Counted from the first letter of the stretch, positions 1 to 9,327 are shown. The stretch: 64,000 nucleotides of DNA from an uncultured Chitinophagaceae bacterium (GCA_937907395.1 CALCII010000013.1:668720-732719), one strand, 5' to 3'. The notes: generated from the sequence alone by a model not told the origin. Numbers and translations: made by a program.

Positions 1-1326
1 AAATATCAAAAGATTGAAATATTTCTCCGGGTTTCAAATGTTTTGGAAGTTTATTTACTAAAACACCATCAGTAGTTATACACTGAATACCAGTAAAAGA
101 AGTTAAAAACCAAATATATCCTTTAGTGTCAAACTTAGCGTAAAGTACTCTGTTTAAATTAGAAGTACTAATTTTTTGTTTCTTTACGTGTAATATTTTA
201 TTTTTCAAGATACTATACCAGTTATTGCCTCCAACAAAGCAAAAATTTTGATATGCTGCTATTGCTGATACTTCATCCTCTGGGATTCCATTGAAATCGT
301 TGTATTTATTTAATGATAAATCTGAAATTCGTATTATGTTATTTGGCGTACTTATCCAAAGGTTTTGATCTTTGTCGATAATTGCATCCAGGATTCGTTT
401 ATTATTTAAGTTTACTTTATTTGTAATATTCTGAAACGATTTTGTTTTCTTATTCAAGAGACAAATGTTTTTTGAATCAAATATTATTGCCATTGAATTA
501 TTGGCATGATATTTTACAATTCCGGAAGGAATATCGAATGGCCAGTTCTTAGAAGCATTAAACTTGAAAGCTAATCTTAGTTTCCCAGATGGTGTTAATG
601 TGAAAATTTGATTTTTTGTGATTGCAAATATCGTACTGTCTGAAGCTTTTGATTTGTAAAGTGAAATGAATTTCTGAGATTCTTTGGTTATTTTATTTAT
701 TGTTGTATCAGAAATGCATGTAAAAAAAAGTTGTCCTTTTTTATTGAGTATACATAATGTAGAATCTGAAAGTTTTTTTATGTCAATAATTTGTGCATTA
801 CCCAAATCAGCAACGAAATCAGGTTTGAAATATGTAAAAGAAGTTACTGGTCTGTTTTTGTAAATAAGTAACCGATTCTCATGAAAAAAAGTATATAGTT
901 TAAATTGATTTTTATCGTTTATCTCAAAAAAGGGGAATAGATGTAAGTCGTTTTTCTGGGGATTGAATTGAAAGGAACCCTTATAATGAAATCTGAAGTT
1001 TTCAACTTCAAACAACAAGTACAAACCATTTTGATTTTTGAAAGAAGATATTAGATAAAGTTTGCCATCGAAACTACGCCAAAACCTATTGAAGCCGCTT
1101 AGGGGTATTCTATCAAGGGAGTCTATTTTTGTTACTTTTGTTCCATTATAAGTAAAAATTGCGTTATCAGACCCGAACATTATTCTTCCGTTTTCGTCAG
1201 TATCTATTGAGTTAATATTCCAATAGCTGTTTCTAAATTCTTTACCCCAATTTTCTATACTAAAAATTTGAGCTAAACTGATTTGTTCGATTACAACGAG
1301 AAATAGAAAAATGACAAATCTAAGCA
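1..1326 (-). CDS. Two-component-type beta-propeller sensor, partial (C-terminus beyond window)
   Basis: The reading frame is open on the minus strand from an ATG at 1326 to the window edge, about 442 codons, with no stop. It begins with a signal peptide (MLRFVIFLFLVV..., probably cleaved after SLAQ near residue 20). Repeats of the regulator-propeller (Reg_prop) type follow, for example DAIIDKDQNLWIST and RVLYAKFDTKGYIWFL, which fit the family pattern D..GN.WI.T. In this family the propeller is a periplasmic sensor, usually followed by a Y_Y_Y domain, a membrane helix and a histidine kinase or LuxR output. That output part is not in the window, so its type is unknown. The gene is AT-rich with AT-ending codons, unlike the genes to the right of 2500, and sits in the putative island scar. 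The adjacent receiver-like gene upstream on the same strand may be a functional partner (inference). Confidence 0.75.
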
Positions 1327-1416
1327 TATGTTCGTAGAGTGCTATTAGTCAAATTTAATTATTTAAGCGTAATTATGGATGGTCGAATAAAAAATAATCT
1401 CTTGGTTTTCTATGTT

Positions 1417-1821
1417 TTATAGGTAAAAGCCTTCGCCTTTTAAAAGGGTATACAGCCCTGTTTTTAAAACCTCAAATCCTTTCTTTGTGCTTAGAAAGGC
1501 ATTCACCCCCAGTGATTTATAAGTTTCAAATATATTCGAAGAAATATCTGAATAAAGTAAAAGAATTTCTGATTTTTTGTTTGTGTTTCTACAAAAGTTT
1601 ATGAACTCCGTTAATTCAGAATTACCAATTTTATGATCAATAATGATTATTTCAAATTCTTGTACTTTTACCTTTATCTTTGCTAAATTCAAATTCGTTG
1701 TACTGTCAATTTTGAAGTTTTTTTCTCTTTGACTAAACATTTCAGTTAAGCTTTCGCAATCCAGTTTATGTTTTAAATACAATAATGTATTTATTGTTTG
1801 ATCTTCATTTATTGTATACAT
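1417..1821 (-). CDS. Stand-alone degenerate receiver (REC-like) domain protein
   Basis: A 134-residue protein that follows the outline of a CheY/LuxR-type receiver domain but has no output domain. A hydrophobic strand ending in Asp (IIIIDHKIG) matches the phosphorylation strand. LLLYS matches the switch Ser/Thr strand, and GVNAFLSTKKG matches the strand with the conserved Lys. The tail GLYTLLKGEGFYL resembles the end of NarL/LuxR receivers just before the linker. The first strand reads LLYLKHKLDCESL, so the usual acidic pair (DD/ED) that binds Mg is replaced by residues such as H and K. The protein stops where the linker to an HTH domain would begin. It may be a truncated regulator or a phosphorylation-independent one. 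It lies 90 bp upstream of the propeller sensor on the same strand and shares its AT-rich composition. The assignment is by pattern only. Confidence 0.5.
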   Translation of the reverse strand: MYTINEDQTINTLLYLKHKLDCESLTEMFSQREKNFKIDSTTNLNLAKIKVKVQEFEIIIIDHKIGNSELTEFINFCRNTNKKSEILLLYSDISSNIFETYKSLGVNAFLSTKKGFEVLKTGLYTLLKGEGFYL

Positions 1822-1951
1822 ATTACATTATAATTATGTGTGGAAAGGTATACAATCACTCAAATAGTGTGTTTCTACATTTGTAGAACTTTAATTTATT
1901 TTGTGAATGTGTTATTTGATTTATTGCTTCGGCTTTTTGTGGTCTTATTAA

Positions 1952-2200
1952 CTAACCTTCTACCCGGTTATTGTGATCTTGGAAGATTTCAATAAACATT
2001 CTTTCTTTTTCGCTGGTGCCTAATAGTTTCATGCGCATTAACTCATGAGTAATTGATTAGCCTTCCTGAATTAATTCTTTTGGGTGGTTGTACACTTTCC
2101 CATTTAAAATATTGAGGTAGTGGTTTATAGAACGTGCTTCTTCATGATTGCCTTTTACTTTGCAGCTTGGGTTTCCTGAAAATTCGGTTGCCCAAAAAGG
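1952..2200 (-). pseudogene. Remnant of a tyrosine recombinase (Arm DNA-binding domain of a Bacteroidota phage-type integrase)
   Basis: The minus-strand translation between stops at 2201-2203 and 1952-1954 contains CKVKGNHEEARSINHYLN, then a TAA at 2057-2059, and after it MKLLGTSEKERMFIEIFQDHN in the same frame. This matches the usual pattern of the Arm-binding region of Bacteroidota site-specific integrases (GNSEEARxIN.YL...KLLG..E..R.L.E.F..HN). Only about 80 codons of the N-terminal part remain, broken by an internal stop. The core-binding and catalytic domains (R..H..R..H..Y) are absent. It lies about 130 bp from the 3' end of tRNA-Ser, a typical integration site. I read it as a dead integrase from an element that entered at this tRNA. 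No homology search could be run. Confidence 0.6.
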
Positions 2201-2224
2201 TTAGAAAATTCGGGTAACCGAATT
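2181..2224. repeat. Near-perfect inverted repeat beside the integrase remnant
   Basis: Arms aattcggttgccc (2181-2193) and gggtaaccgaatt (2212-2224) are complementary at 12 of 13 positions with an 18-base loop. There is no T-run on either side, so it is a poor terminator. It overlaps the start of the integrase remnant and could be a recombinase-binding or end site of the lost element; that role is inferred from position only. Confidence 0.5.
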
Positions 2225-2275
2225 TACCACCTAGGAAATACGATTTAATGAATGATTTGGGCAGGGTATTGCAAC

Positions 2276-2310
2276 AAAAAAAGCCTGTAAATCATGATTT
2301 ACAGGCTTTT
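2276..2310 (-). terminator. Rho-independent terminator of tRNA-Ser
   Basis: A perfect palindrome runs from 2279 to 2310 (arms aaaagcctgtaaatca and its complement). On the minus strand it is followed by a run of T. It lies about 20 bp past the 3' end of the tRNA, in the direction of tRNA transcription. Confidence 0.8.
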
Positions 2311-2330
2311 GCGCAGATTTGTATTACTAC

Positions 2331-2418
<88 letters not shown>

Positions 2419-2480
2419 GGCGCAAAAATAGTATTCGGGAACATGCACACAAAATTTTATTTAAATTCATTATCTGAGTT

Positions 2481-2488
2481 TATTTTTG
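2481..2488 (+). promoter_or_regulatory. Bacteroidota -7 promoter element
   Basis: TATTTTTG fits TAnnTTTG and lies 17 bp before the ATG at 2506. No clear -33 TTTG was found at the usual distance, so the call rests on the -7 box and position. Confidence 0.4.
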
Positions 2489-2505
2489 CTTCCTTAAAAT
2501 TTTAT

Positions 2506-4209
2506 ATGAAACGGTTTATTACGCTCATGATCAGCTGCTTTTTTGTGTTCGCCTTACAGGCTCAGAATTCAAGTGTTTTCTGGGGCGATGATATGAAGAT
2601 CAAACGTGGAACGACCGAATTGAATATTATAACTGCGGATCAAACAGGGGTATATGTTCAGGAAGGAGGCGTACGGGCATTTACCATCGGACTAAGGAAT
2701 ATGACCGGAGTGAAGTTCAGAAAATTTGATAAGTTTTATAATGAAGTGTATGAAGAAGACTACAAACAGGAGTTGAAAGGGAAAGACCTCAACCGTATTG
2801 TTCCCTTTGATAATAAGCTTTTCATTTTTGCCGATGACTACGATAAAAAGCAAAAACAATTCATAACCTATGCAGCCGAAATTGATAAAAATACCGGCAA
2901 GTTAAAAGGCGATTGGAAACAAATCGTAACGATCCCACGTGAAAACAGGACAGATGACTATGAGTTTGCAATTGTTCCTTCAGCCGATTCTTCATCCATG
3001 GTGCTCGTGGCCAATATCAGCAATAAAGATTTTACCACGATCAAAGTAGTAGTGATTGATGAAAACCTGGTTCAGAAATCGGCAACAGATATCAACCTGG
3101 AGTTTACAAAGAATACCTATTCCCTGATGGATGTTTTGTTTACAAACGATCAGAAGATTATTGTTACCGGGAAAGTGTTTGAAGAAGTGCAGGTGAAGAA
3201 AAAACGCACACGCCTGATGTTTAAGAAACTGTCGATGGAGAAATATGATATTGCCGGAAAGAAGTTGTTTGATTTACCCACTGTTGCTGCCGGACGCATT
3301 ATGCTGAGTGCTAAAGTGGTTTCCAATAAAAAAGGAGAGCTGTTTGTTTGTGGTTTCTTTTCAAATGATCCCAAGTCGAAAGAAGTAAACGGCATTATTG
3401 TCAATCGCATTAATCCGGAAACAGGTGATATTATTTTAAGCAGTGAGAAAATCATTGAACCCGGTATGGTGGGTAAGTATGATGAAGATGGCGATGATGA
3501 TAAAGATGCAGAAACCAAAAAAGATAAAGCAGAGTCAAAGAAAGCGGCAGATAATGATGATGTGGATGGTTTTCCTTCAGATTATATTTTCAGGAGAATT
3601 TATATCGGACAGGATAACTCTATTCTGCTCATTGCGGAAAGATACCGTTATGAAACCTACACCTATACAGAATCCAGCTATACAAACGGCCAATGGACTT
3701 ACAGAACGGTTACTGTACACCGGTATACCTGCGGGGACATTATGACAACCCGGCTCAATAGTGACGGATCAATACGGTTTTTAAATATCATTCCCAAGAG
3801 CTAGGTTGAAACGATTCGTCAAAGTACAGGCGGCGGCTATACTCGTCCTCCTGTTGTTACTTCACTTTTTATCAGTGGCGGACTGCCTTTCTACAGCTCA
3901 TTTAATTGTATCCCATACAAAAACAAACTCATTTATTATTTTAATGACAATAATAAAAATGCTGCCGTTACGGGAGCAGGGGATAAGATTAAATCGGCCA
4001 TTAATTTCAGAAAATCTTCCTGCTTTACTCTTACACTTGATCTGGAAACCGGAGCTGTTACAAGGAAAATGCTCTTTACAAATGAAGATGAACCAATGGC
4101 AATGGTACGGCATGGAATGCTCACCGGGAATGATTTGTATATCGTTGCCTATAAAAACAGCATGCTGGGAAAATCATCTATCAAATTGGGAAAGATTACC
4201 GTTAAGTAA
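2506..4209 (+). pseudogene. Secreted hypothetical protein interrupted by an in-frame amber codon
   Basis: The frame starts at ATG 2506 with a signal peptide (MKRFITLMISCFFVFALQAQ). It runs 432 codons to a TAG at 3802-3804 and then continues in the same frame for 134 more codons to TAA at 4207-4209. The part after the TAG is protein-like and continuous with the first part: VETIRQSTGGGYTRPP and later YKNKLIYYFNDNN. A single C-to-T change (CAG to TAG) would explain the break. The protein has many short strand-rich segments such as DKNTGKLKGDW and RINPETGDIIL, suggesting a beta-propeller-like extracytoplasmic protein, plus an acidic low-complexity stretch of D, K and E residues around residues 325-350. 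I do not recognise the family. It may be a fresh nonsense mutation, a sequencing error or a readthrough gene. The longer frame starting at 2248 is rejected because it crosses tRNA-Ser. Confidence 0.75.
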
Positions 4210-4210
4210 T

Positions 4211-5431
4211 TTATTCTTTATGCTGTTGTTTAAAATAAAAGGTGAAAAGAAATAATACCAGGCGGTAAACTTCATAACTCCACCAATAAATAAAACGGTT
4301 TAAAATCGTTTGTTTTGAATAACGTTCTGCTGTTATTTCAATACAGTTGTTGGTAATAATTTTTTTCAGCTCATCTGTGGCTGTTTTGCCAAACGGTTGG
4401 TTCAGTATGTCGAGGTTCAGTTCAATACTGGCATAGGCACTTATATTGTTCACATTGTAAGAACCGATAGTGGCCCATTTCTCATCATACACAGACATTT
4501 TTCCGTGCAGAATGCCGGTTTGATATTCGTAGATCCGGATCTTATGCCGAAACAGAAACGGATACCAGTAACGTTCTGCTGCTTTGGCCATTTTTATATC
4601 CGATTCACCGGCAATGATGATGCTGATTTCAACTCCACGTTTGGCCGCACGGGTCAATGCTTTACGGATCAACAGGCCCGGAAGAAAATAGCCAGACATG
4701 ATGATGATTTCTTTTTCTGCCTTCCGGAACATTTCCAGGTAGCTGCCGGATATTTCAATTTTCCGGAAAATCCAGTCGTTTCTCCGCATGCGAACCATAC
4801 ATTCCGTTGAAACCCTGTTCACCGCCGGTACAGGCAGGGCCAGTTTGGTTTTTACCAATGCCGAGCGGTTCCACATTTTTACAGAAAGAACATCCAGTTT
4901 GGTAGCAATTTCGCCGCTCACTAAAACTGCCCAGTCCAGCCATGCAGGCCGGTCCGGCAAATCGTTATACCGGTTGCTGATATTCATGCCGCCCACTAAG
5001 GCGGTTGACCCGTCTGCCACCACCATTTTATGATGCATCCTTCGGCCAAAATAGAAGGTTTTTCCCCTGAAAACAGGCTCAAACCAACGGAAATGGATAC
5101 CGCTTTTTGTGAGGTTTTGAATGAAGGAATTCGACAGGTATTGGGATGCATACCCATCAATCAACAGGTGTACTTTTACTCCCCGGTTGCTGGCATCTGT
5201 GAGGGCTTTCGCAATGCGTTGCCCTGTTTCATCATCGTCAAAAATATAGACCTGGAAATGAATGCTCTTTTGGGCGTTTTGGATCAGAGTTTCAAGAGCG
5301 TTAAAATAAGCAGATCCGCCTCTTATGAGGGAAGCCTCGTTCCGGAGGGTATAGCCAATGGTGGTATAAAAATCGCCCGGATTCATGATTTCTGAATTCT
5401 GTATGAAAGTTACCAACCATTTCTTAAACAA
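4211..5431 (-). CDS. Phospholipase D-like protein, cardiolipin synthase type
   Basis: 406 residues with two HKD motifs: HHKMVVADG near residue 130 followed by GGMNISNRY, and HGKMSVYDE near residue 310 followed by IGSYNVNN. Each gives H-x-K-x4-D. Two such motifs make one active site in the PLD superfamily, and the spacing and length fit bacterial ClsA/ClsB-type cardiolipin synthases, which join two phosphatidylglycerols or transfer phosphatidyl groups. There is no obvious pair of N-terminal membrane helices as in ClsA, so it is closer to ClsB/ClsC or a general PLD-like enzyme. The C-terminus is hydrophobic (YWWSYEVYRLVLFLFTFYF) and may contact the membrane. The gene converges on the preceding gene with one base between stops. 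An alternative ATG lies 15 codons in, at 5386. Confidence 0.8.
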   Translation of the reverse strand: MFKKWLVTFIQNSEIMNPGDFYTTIGYTLRNEASLIRGGSAYFNALETLIQNAQKSIHFQVYIFDDDETGQRIAKALTDASNRGVKVHLLIDGYASQYLSNSFIQNLTKSGIHFRWFEPVFRGKTFYFGRRMHHKMVVADGSTALVGGMNISNRYNDLPDRPAWLDWAVLVSGEIATKLDVLSVKMWNRSALVKTKLALPVPAVNRVSTECMVRMRRNDWIFRKIEISGSYLEMFRKAEKEIIIMSGYFLPGLLIRKALTRAAKRGVEISIIIAGESDIKMAKAAERYWYPFLFRHKIRIYEYQTGILHGKMSVYDEKWATIGSYNVNNISAYASIELNLDILNQPFGKTATDELKKIITNNCIEITAERYSKQTILNRFIYWWSYEVYRLVLFLFTFYFKQQHKE

Positions 5432-5536
5432 GCTACAACTGAATGAAACCGTTATTTTCCTTCATAGCTAAATGATTTTTAAGTATTTTGCCGATCCTTA
5501 GAAAAAATCGATTGTACAAAACCATAACATATTCTG

Positions 5537-8221
5537 ATGAAAGTTCAATTTTATCTCCGCTTTCATACCAACTATGGAGAAAGTTTGTGGATTACAGGTA
5601 ATAGCAAGGAATTAGGAAATAACGACCGCAACCAGGCTGTGGCGATGCAATATCTCAACAATGAATTCTGGACTGCAACTGTTGAAATTGCCACCGATGC
5701 CGATCTTCAATACAACTACGTTCTCATAAACAAGGATGGCGAACATATTGTTGAGTGGGGAAACGACCGTGTGCTTGAAATTACAAAAGCGGGTGCTTCC
5801 GAAATTACAGTAATCGACACATGGAATCATGCCGGAGAGTTCCAGAATGCATTTTATACACAACCCTTCCAACAGGTTCTTTTACCCGTTCATGCAAACG
5901 TTAAAGTAAAACCCTACAAAGGTGTTACGCATGTGTTTCGTGTAAAATCTCCCATGCTTCCGCAAAACCAGGTAATGTGTCTTGCAGGTAGCAATGAAAC
6001 ATTGGGCAATTGGGAAAATGAAAATGTGTTGCCCATGCAGCAGGAAGGAAATTGGTGGACCTTAAAAATCAATCTTTCCAAAGAAAGTTTTCCTATCGCA
6101 TACAAGTACGGTGTTTATGATACTGAATCAAAAACACTCGTAAGATTTGAAGATGGTAACAACCGCATGTTATACGATGGGGTTTCTAAAGGCAAATTAA
6201 CTATTGCTCATGATGGATTTGCGCAATTGCCCAACAGCACATGGAAAGGGGCAGGTGTTGCCATTCCGGTATTCAGTTTGCGTACAGAAAAAAGTTTGGG
6301 TGTTGGTGAATTCACAGATATCAAACCATTGGTGGATTGGGTGAAACTGTTGGATATGAAACTGGTTCAGATCCTTCCCATTAATGATACAACTGCCACC
6401 CATACATGGACAGATTCTTATCCCTATGCAGCGATCTCTGCATTTGCGTTACATCCCATGTACCTCAACCTGGAAGTAACCGCAGGTAGCGCAGATCATC
6501 CGGTGATAAAATCGCTGAAGAAGAAAAAAACACAATTGAATGCGTTGGCAGATGTGGATTATGAAGAAGTAATGAAAACCAAATGGGCTGCCATCCGTGA
6601 ATTGTATGCCGAGCAGAAAAAAAGTTTCCACGACGATAAAGAGTTTGCCGCATTTTTTGAAAGCAACAGCCACTGGCTGGTTCCTTATGCTGCATTCTGT
6701 TACCAGCGTGATAAATTCGGCACCTGTGATTTCTCATCCTGGAAAACACATTCCGTATACGAGGAAGATGCCATTAAGAAGCTGGTAGCGCCATCAACAA
6801 AACATTACGATGAAATTGCTGTTCACTATTTTGTTCAATACCACCTGCACCTGCAATTGAAAGATGCGGTGGCATACGCACACGAACAAGGTGTGATCAT
6901 GAAGGGTGATATTCCAATTGGAATTTACCGTAACAGCTGTGATGCTTGGGTAGAACCTGAATTGTACAATATGAACAAGCAGGCCGGTGCACCACCCGAT
7001 GATTTTGCGATCAAAGGACAAAACTGGGGATTTCCTACTTACAACTGGCAACGAATGGAAGATGATGGCTTTTTGTGGTGGAGAAACCGCTTTGAGCAAA
7101 TGACGAATTATTTCGATGCCTTCCGTATTGATCACATTCTTGGATTCTTCCGCATCTGGAGTATTCCTATGCATGCGGTGGAAGGTATTATGGGTTATTT
7201 CGTTCCTGCATTGCCTATCCATATACATGAGTTTGGTCAACGGGGAATGTGGTTTGATTATGCACGTTTGTGCAAACCATTTATTAGCGATGCCGTATTG
7301 CAAGACCTGATGGGTAATGATGTGGATTGGCTGAAGCCTTACCTGAACCCGATTGGCAATGGCAATTATGAGTTGAAAGAAGAATACAACACGCAACGGA
7401 AAGTAGAAGCGTTTATTGATTCACTCGAGAAGAAAGAAGATCACGAACGAATCCGCTTTGCATTGTATGATCTCATCAGCAATGTTATTTTGTTTGAATC
7501 GGAAGGAAGCCAATCGCAGGAATTTCATTTCCGCATTAGTATGAGTTCCACACTTTCATTCAAATACCTTGATGGAGATACAAAAGCCAAGCTGGAAGAT
7601 TTGTATGTAAACTATTTCTTCCGTCGCCAGGATGAATTCTGGCGCAAGGAGGCGATGAAAAAACTACCTGCGTTGAAGCGTTCCACCAATATGCTCATTT
7701 GTGGTGAAGACCTTGGCATGGTGCCCGATTGTGTTCCTGATGTAATGAAACAATTGGGATTGCTGAGCCTTGAGATCCAGCGGATGCCTAAAGATCCCAA
7801 ACGTAAGTTTTTCCATCCGTCCGATGCTCCTTATCTCAGCGTGGTTACTCCTTCCACACATGATATGAGCACGATACGTGGCTGGTGGGAAGAAAACCGG
7901 GCTTCCACTCAGGAGTTCTACAACAAAGAGTTGGGACAGTGGGGAGAAGCGCCACAGTATTGCGAACCATGGGTGGTGAGAAGTATCATTAATCAGCATA
8001 TGTATTCACCTGCAATGTGGAGTATCTTCCAGGTACAGGAATTGCTGGGCATGAGTGCCGAACTGCGCCGGGAAAACCCGAATGATGAACGAATCAATGT
8101 GCCGGCCAATCCGAAACATTACTGGCGTTACAGAATGCATCACACGCTGGAGAAATTAATTAATGAAGATGCATTTAATAAAGATGTCCGCAGTATGGTG
8201 AAAGCAGGCGGACGGATTTAA
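5537..8221 (+). CDS. malQ: 4-alpha-glucanotransferase with two N-terminal starch-binding modules (DPE2-like)
   Basis: 894 residues. The first about 105 residues form a CBM20 starch-binding module (FHTNYGESLWITGNSKELGN), and a second CBM20 follows near 125-235 (MCLAGSNETLGNWENENV). The GH77 catalytic domain fills the rest. Expected catalytic residues are visible: the nucleophile Asp in FDAFRIDHILG (near 530), the acid Glu in ICGEDLGMVPDC (near 722) and the Asp in TPSTHDMSTIRGWW (near 774). The enzyme moves alpha-1,4-glucan segments between maltodextrins and releases glucose. The CBM20-CBM20-GH77 layout is that of plant DPE2 and some Bacteroidota enzymes, not of E. coli MalQ. No signal peptide, so cytoplasmic. 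It opens the alpha-glucan region and is followed by its own terminator. Confidence 0.93.
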   Translation: MKVQFYLRFHTNYGESLWITGNSKELGNNDRNQAVAMQYLNNEFWTATVEIATDADLQYNYVLINKDGEHIVEWGNDRVLEITKAGASEITVIDTWNHAGEFQNAFYTQPFQQVLLPVHANVKVKPYKGVTHVFRVKSPMLPQNQVMCLAGSNETLGNWENENVLPMQQEGNWWTLKINLSKESFPIAYKYGVYDTESKTLVRFEDGNNRMLYDGVSKGKLTIAHDGFAQLPNSTWKGAGVAIPVFSLRTEKSLGVGEFTDIKPLVDWVKLLDMKLVQILPINDTTATHTWTDSYPYAAISAFALHPMYLNLEVTAGSADHPVIKSLKKKKTQLNALADVDYEEVMKTKWAAIRELYAEQKKSFHDDKEFAAFFESNSHWLVPYAAFCYQRDKFGTCDFSSWKTHSVYEEDAIKKLVAPSTKHYDEIAVHYFVQYHLHLQLKDAVAYAHEQGVIMKGDIPIGIYRNSCDAWVEPELYNMNKQAGAPPDDFAIKGQNWGFPTYNWQRMEDDGFLWWRNRFEQMTNYFDAFRIDHILGFFRIWSIPMHAVEGIMGYFVPALPIHIHEFGQRGMWFDYARLCKPFISDAVLQDLMGNDVDWLKPYLNPIGNGNYELKEEYNTQRKVEAFIDSLEKKEDHERIRFALYDLISNVILFESEGSQSQEFHFRISMSSTLSFKYLDGDTKAKLEDLYVNYFFRRQDEFWRKEAMKKLPALKRSTNMLICGEDLGMVPDCVPDVMKQLGLLSLEIQRMPKDPKRKFFHPSDAPYLSVVTPSTHDMSTIRGWWEENRASTQEFYNKELGQWGEAPQYCEPWVVRSIINQHMYSPAMWSIFQVQELLGMSAELRRENPNDERINVPANPKHYWRYRMHHTLEKLINEDAFNKDVRSMVKAGGRI

Positions 8222-8247
8222 TGTATTTTTCAAACAGAAATAAACTG

Positions 8248-8281
8248 AACCGGCGCTGGTAACAGCAGCCGGTTTATTTTT
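8248..8281 (+). terminator. Terminator of malQ
   Basis: Stem aaccggc (8248-8254) pairs with gccggtt (8268-8274), followed by tatttttg. The T-rich tail overlaps the promoter element of the next gene. Confidence 0.6.
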
Positions 8282-8282
8282 G
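8275..8282 (+). promoter_or_regulatory. -7 promoter element of the epimerase gene, inside the malQ terminator tail
   Basis: TATTTTTG fits TAnnTTTG and ends only 3 bases before the ATG at 8286, implying a leaderless or nearly leaderless transcript. Confidence 0.4.
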
Positions 8283-8285
8283 CTC

Positions 8286-9320
8286 ATGCCTTTACAAGTA
8301 CGATACAAGAGAGTCGAATTGCCGTTTCGTTACCCGTTCACGATTTCCAAAGGTACCAAAACCCACCAGCCTTCTCTCATTGTGGAATTGGAACACAGAG
8401 GAAAAAGGGGATATGGCGAGGCGCCTGCTATTGCATATTATAATATCCCGGTAGAAAAAATGATAGAAGATCTGGAGCGTAAAAAAATCTTTGTAGAAAA
8501 ATTTGCATTTACAGACCCCGACAGGTACTGGCATTACCTGCATCATTTATTTCCACAAAATCCTTTTCTCGTTTGTGCTTTGGATATAGCCACCTGGGAT
8601 ATGTATGGCAAAATGCGGGGCAGGCCATTGCATGATTTGTGGGAATTGAAAAAGGAAACAACTCCTCTTTGTGATTACACGATTGGTATTGATTCCATTG
8701 AAAAAATGGTTGAAAAAATGGAAGAAAAACCATGGCCGGTTTATAAAATAAAAGTGGGAGTGGAGGGCGATATTGAAATGGTGGAAGCCTTACGGAAACG
8801 CACAAACGCAGTCTTCCGTGTGGATGCAAATGCGGGATGGACACTGGAGCAGGCTTTGGAAAAAATACCGGTTTTAAAAGAGTTAGGTGTGGAACTGGTG
8901 GAACAACCATTGGCAAAAGATGACTGGGAGGGAATGAAGCAATTGTACGATCAATCGTCTTTACCACTATTTGCCGATGAAAGTTGTGTGGCCGAGCAGG
9001 ATGTAGAGAAGTGTTTCAATTATTTTCATGGCATTAATATCAAGCTCACAAAATGCAGTGGTATTACCCCGGCAAAACGAATGATTGAAAAAGCAAGATC
9101 GCTGCAAATGAAGATTATGATCGGTTGTATGAATGAAACCACAATCGGGTCTGCGGCTATCGCCCATCTGGCACCGTTAGTTGATTATATTGATATGGAT
9201 GGCCCTTTGTTGCTGGCAGAAGATGTGGCAACCGGGCTTCAGTATGAATACGGCAAGGTGAACGTAAGCGTAAGCGATTCACCGGGGTTGGGGATCACTA
9301 CTCATCTTTTTGATGAATAA
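8286..9320 (+). CDS. Dipeptide epimerase (L-Ala-D/L-Glu epimerase type, enolase superfamily)
   Basis: 344 residues when started at ATG 8286. A TTG two codons earlier is possible but unlikely. The fold is that of the muconate-lactonizing subgroup of the enolase superfamily. Visible motifs are VYKIKVGVEGD (KxK catalytic lysine near 156), RVDANAGW (first metal Asp), LVEQPL (metal Glu), FADESC (metal Asp) and INIKLTKCSGI (second catalytic Lys). The HDMDG-like C-terminal segment YIDMDGP is typical of dipeptide epimerases, which epimerize L-Ala-L-Glu or related dipeptides and help recycle murein peptides. Dipeptide specificity cannot be read reliably from sequence. The gene stands alone between two terminators. 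Confidence 0.85.
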   Translation: MPLQVRYKRVELPFRYPFTISKGTKTHQPSLIVELEHRGKRGYGEAPAIAYYNIPVEKMIEDLERKKIFVEKFAFTDPDRYWHYLHHLFPQNPFLVCALDIATWDMYGKMRGRPLHDLWELKKETTPLCDYTIGIDSIEKMVEKMEEKPWPVYKIKVGVEGDIEMVEALRKRTNAVFRVDANAGWTLEQALEKIPVLKELGVELVEQPLAKDDWEGMKQLYDQSSLPLFADESCVAEQDVEKCFNYFHGINIKLTKCSGITPAKRMIEKARSLQMKIMIGCMNETTIGSAAIAHLAPLVDYIDMDGPLLLAEDVATGLQYEYGKVNVSVSDSPGLGITTHLFDE

Positions 9321-9327
9321 CAGCAAT

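Noticed and set aside
3806..4255. A 149-residue frame starting just after the amber codon
   Set aside because: It is a different frame from the natural continuation; the frame in line with the 2506 gene gives the protein-like sequence to 4209.
6794..7396. A 200-residue minus-strand frame inside malQ
   Set aside because: It is antisense to the GH77 catalytic core, with low-complexity basic and hydrophobic content and no domain.
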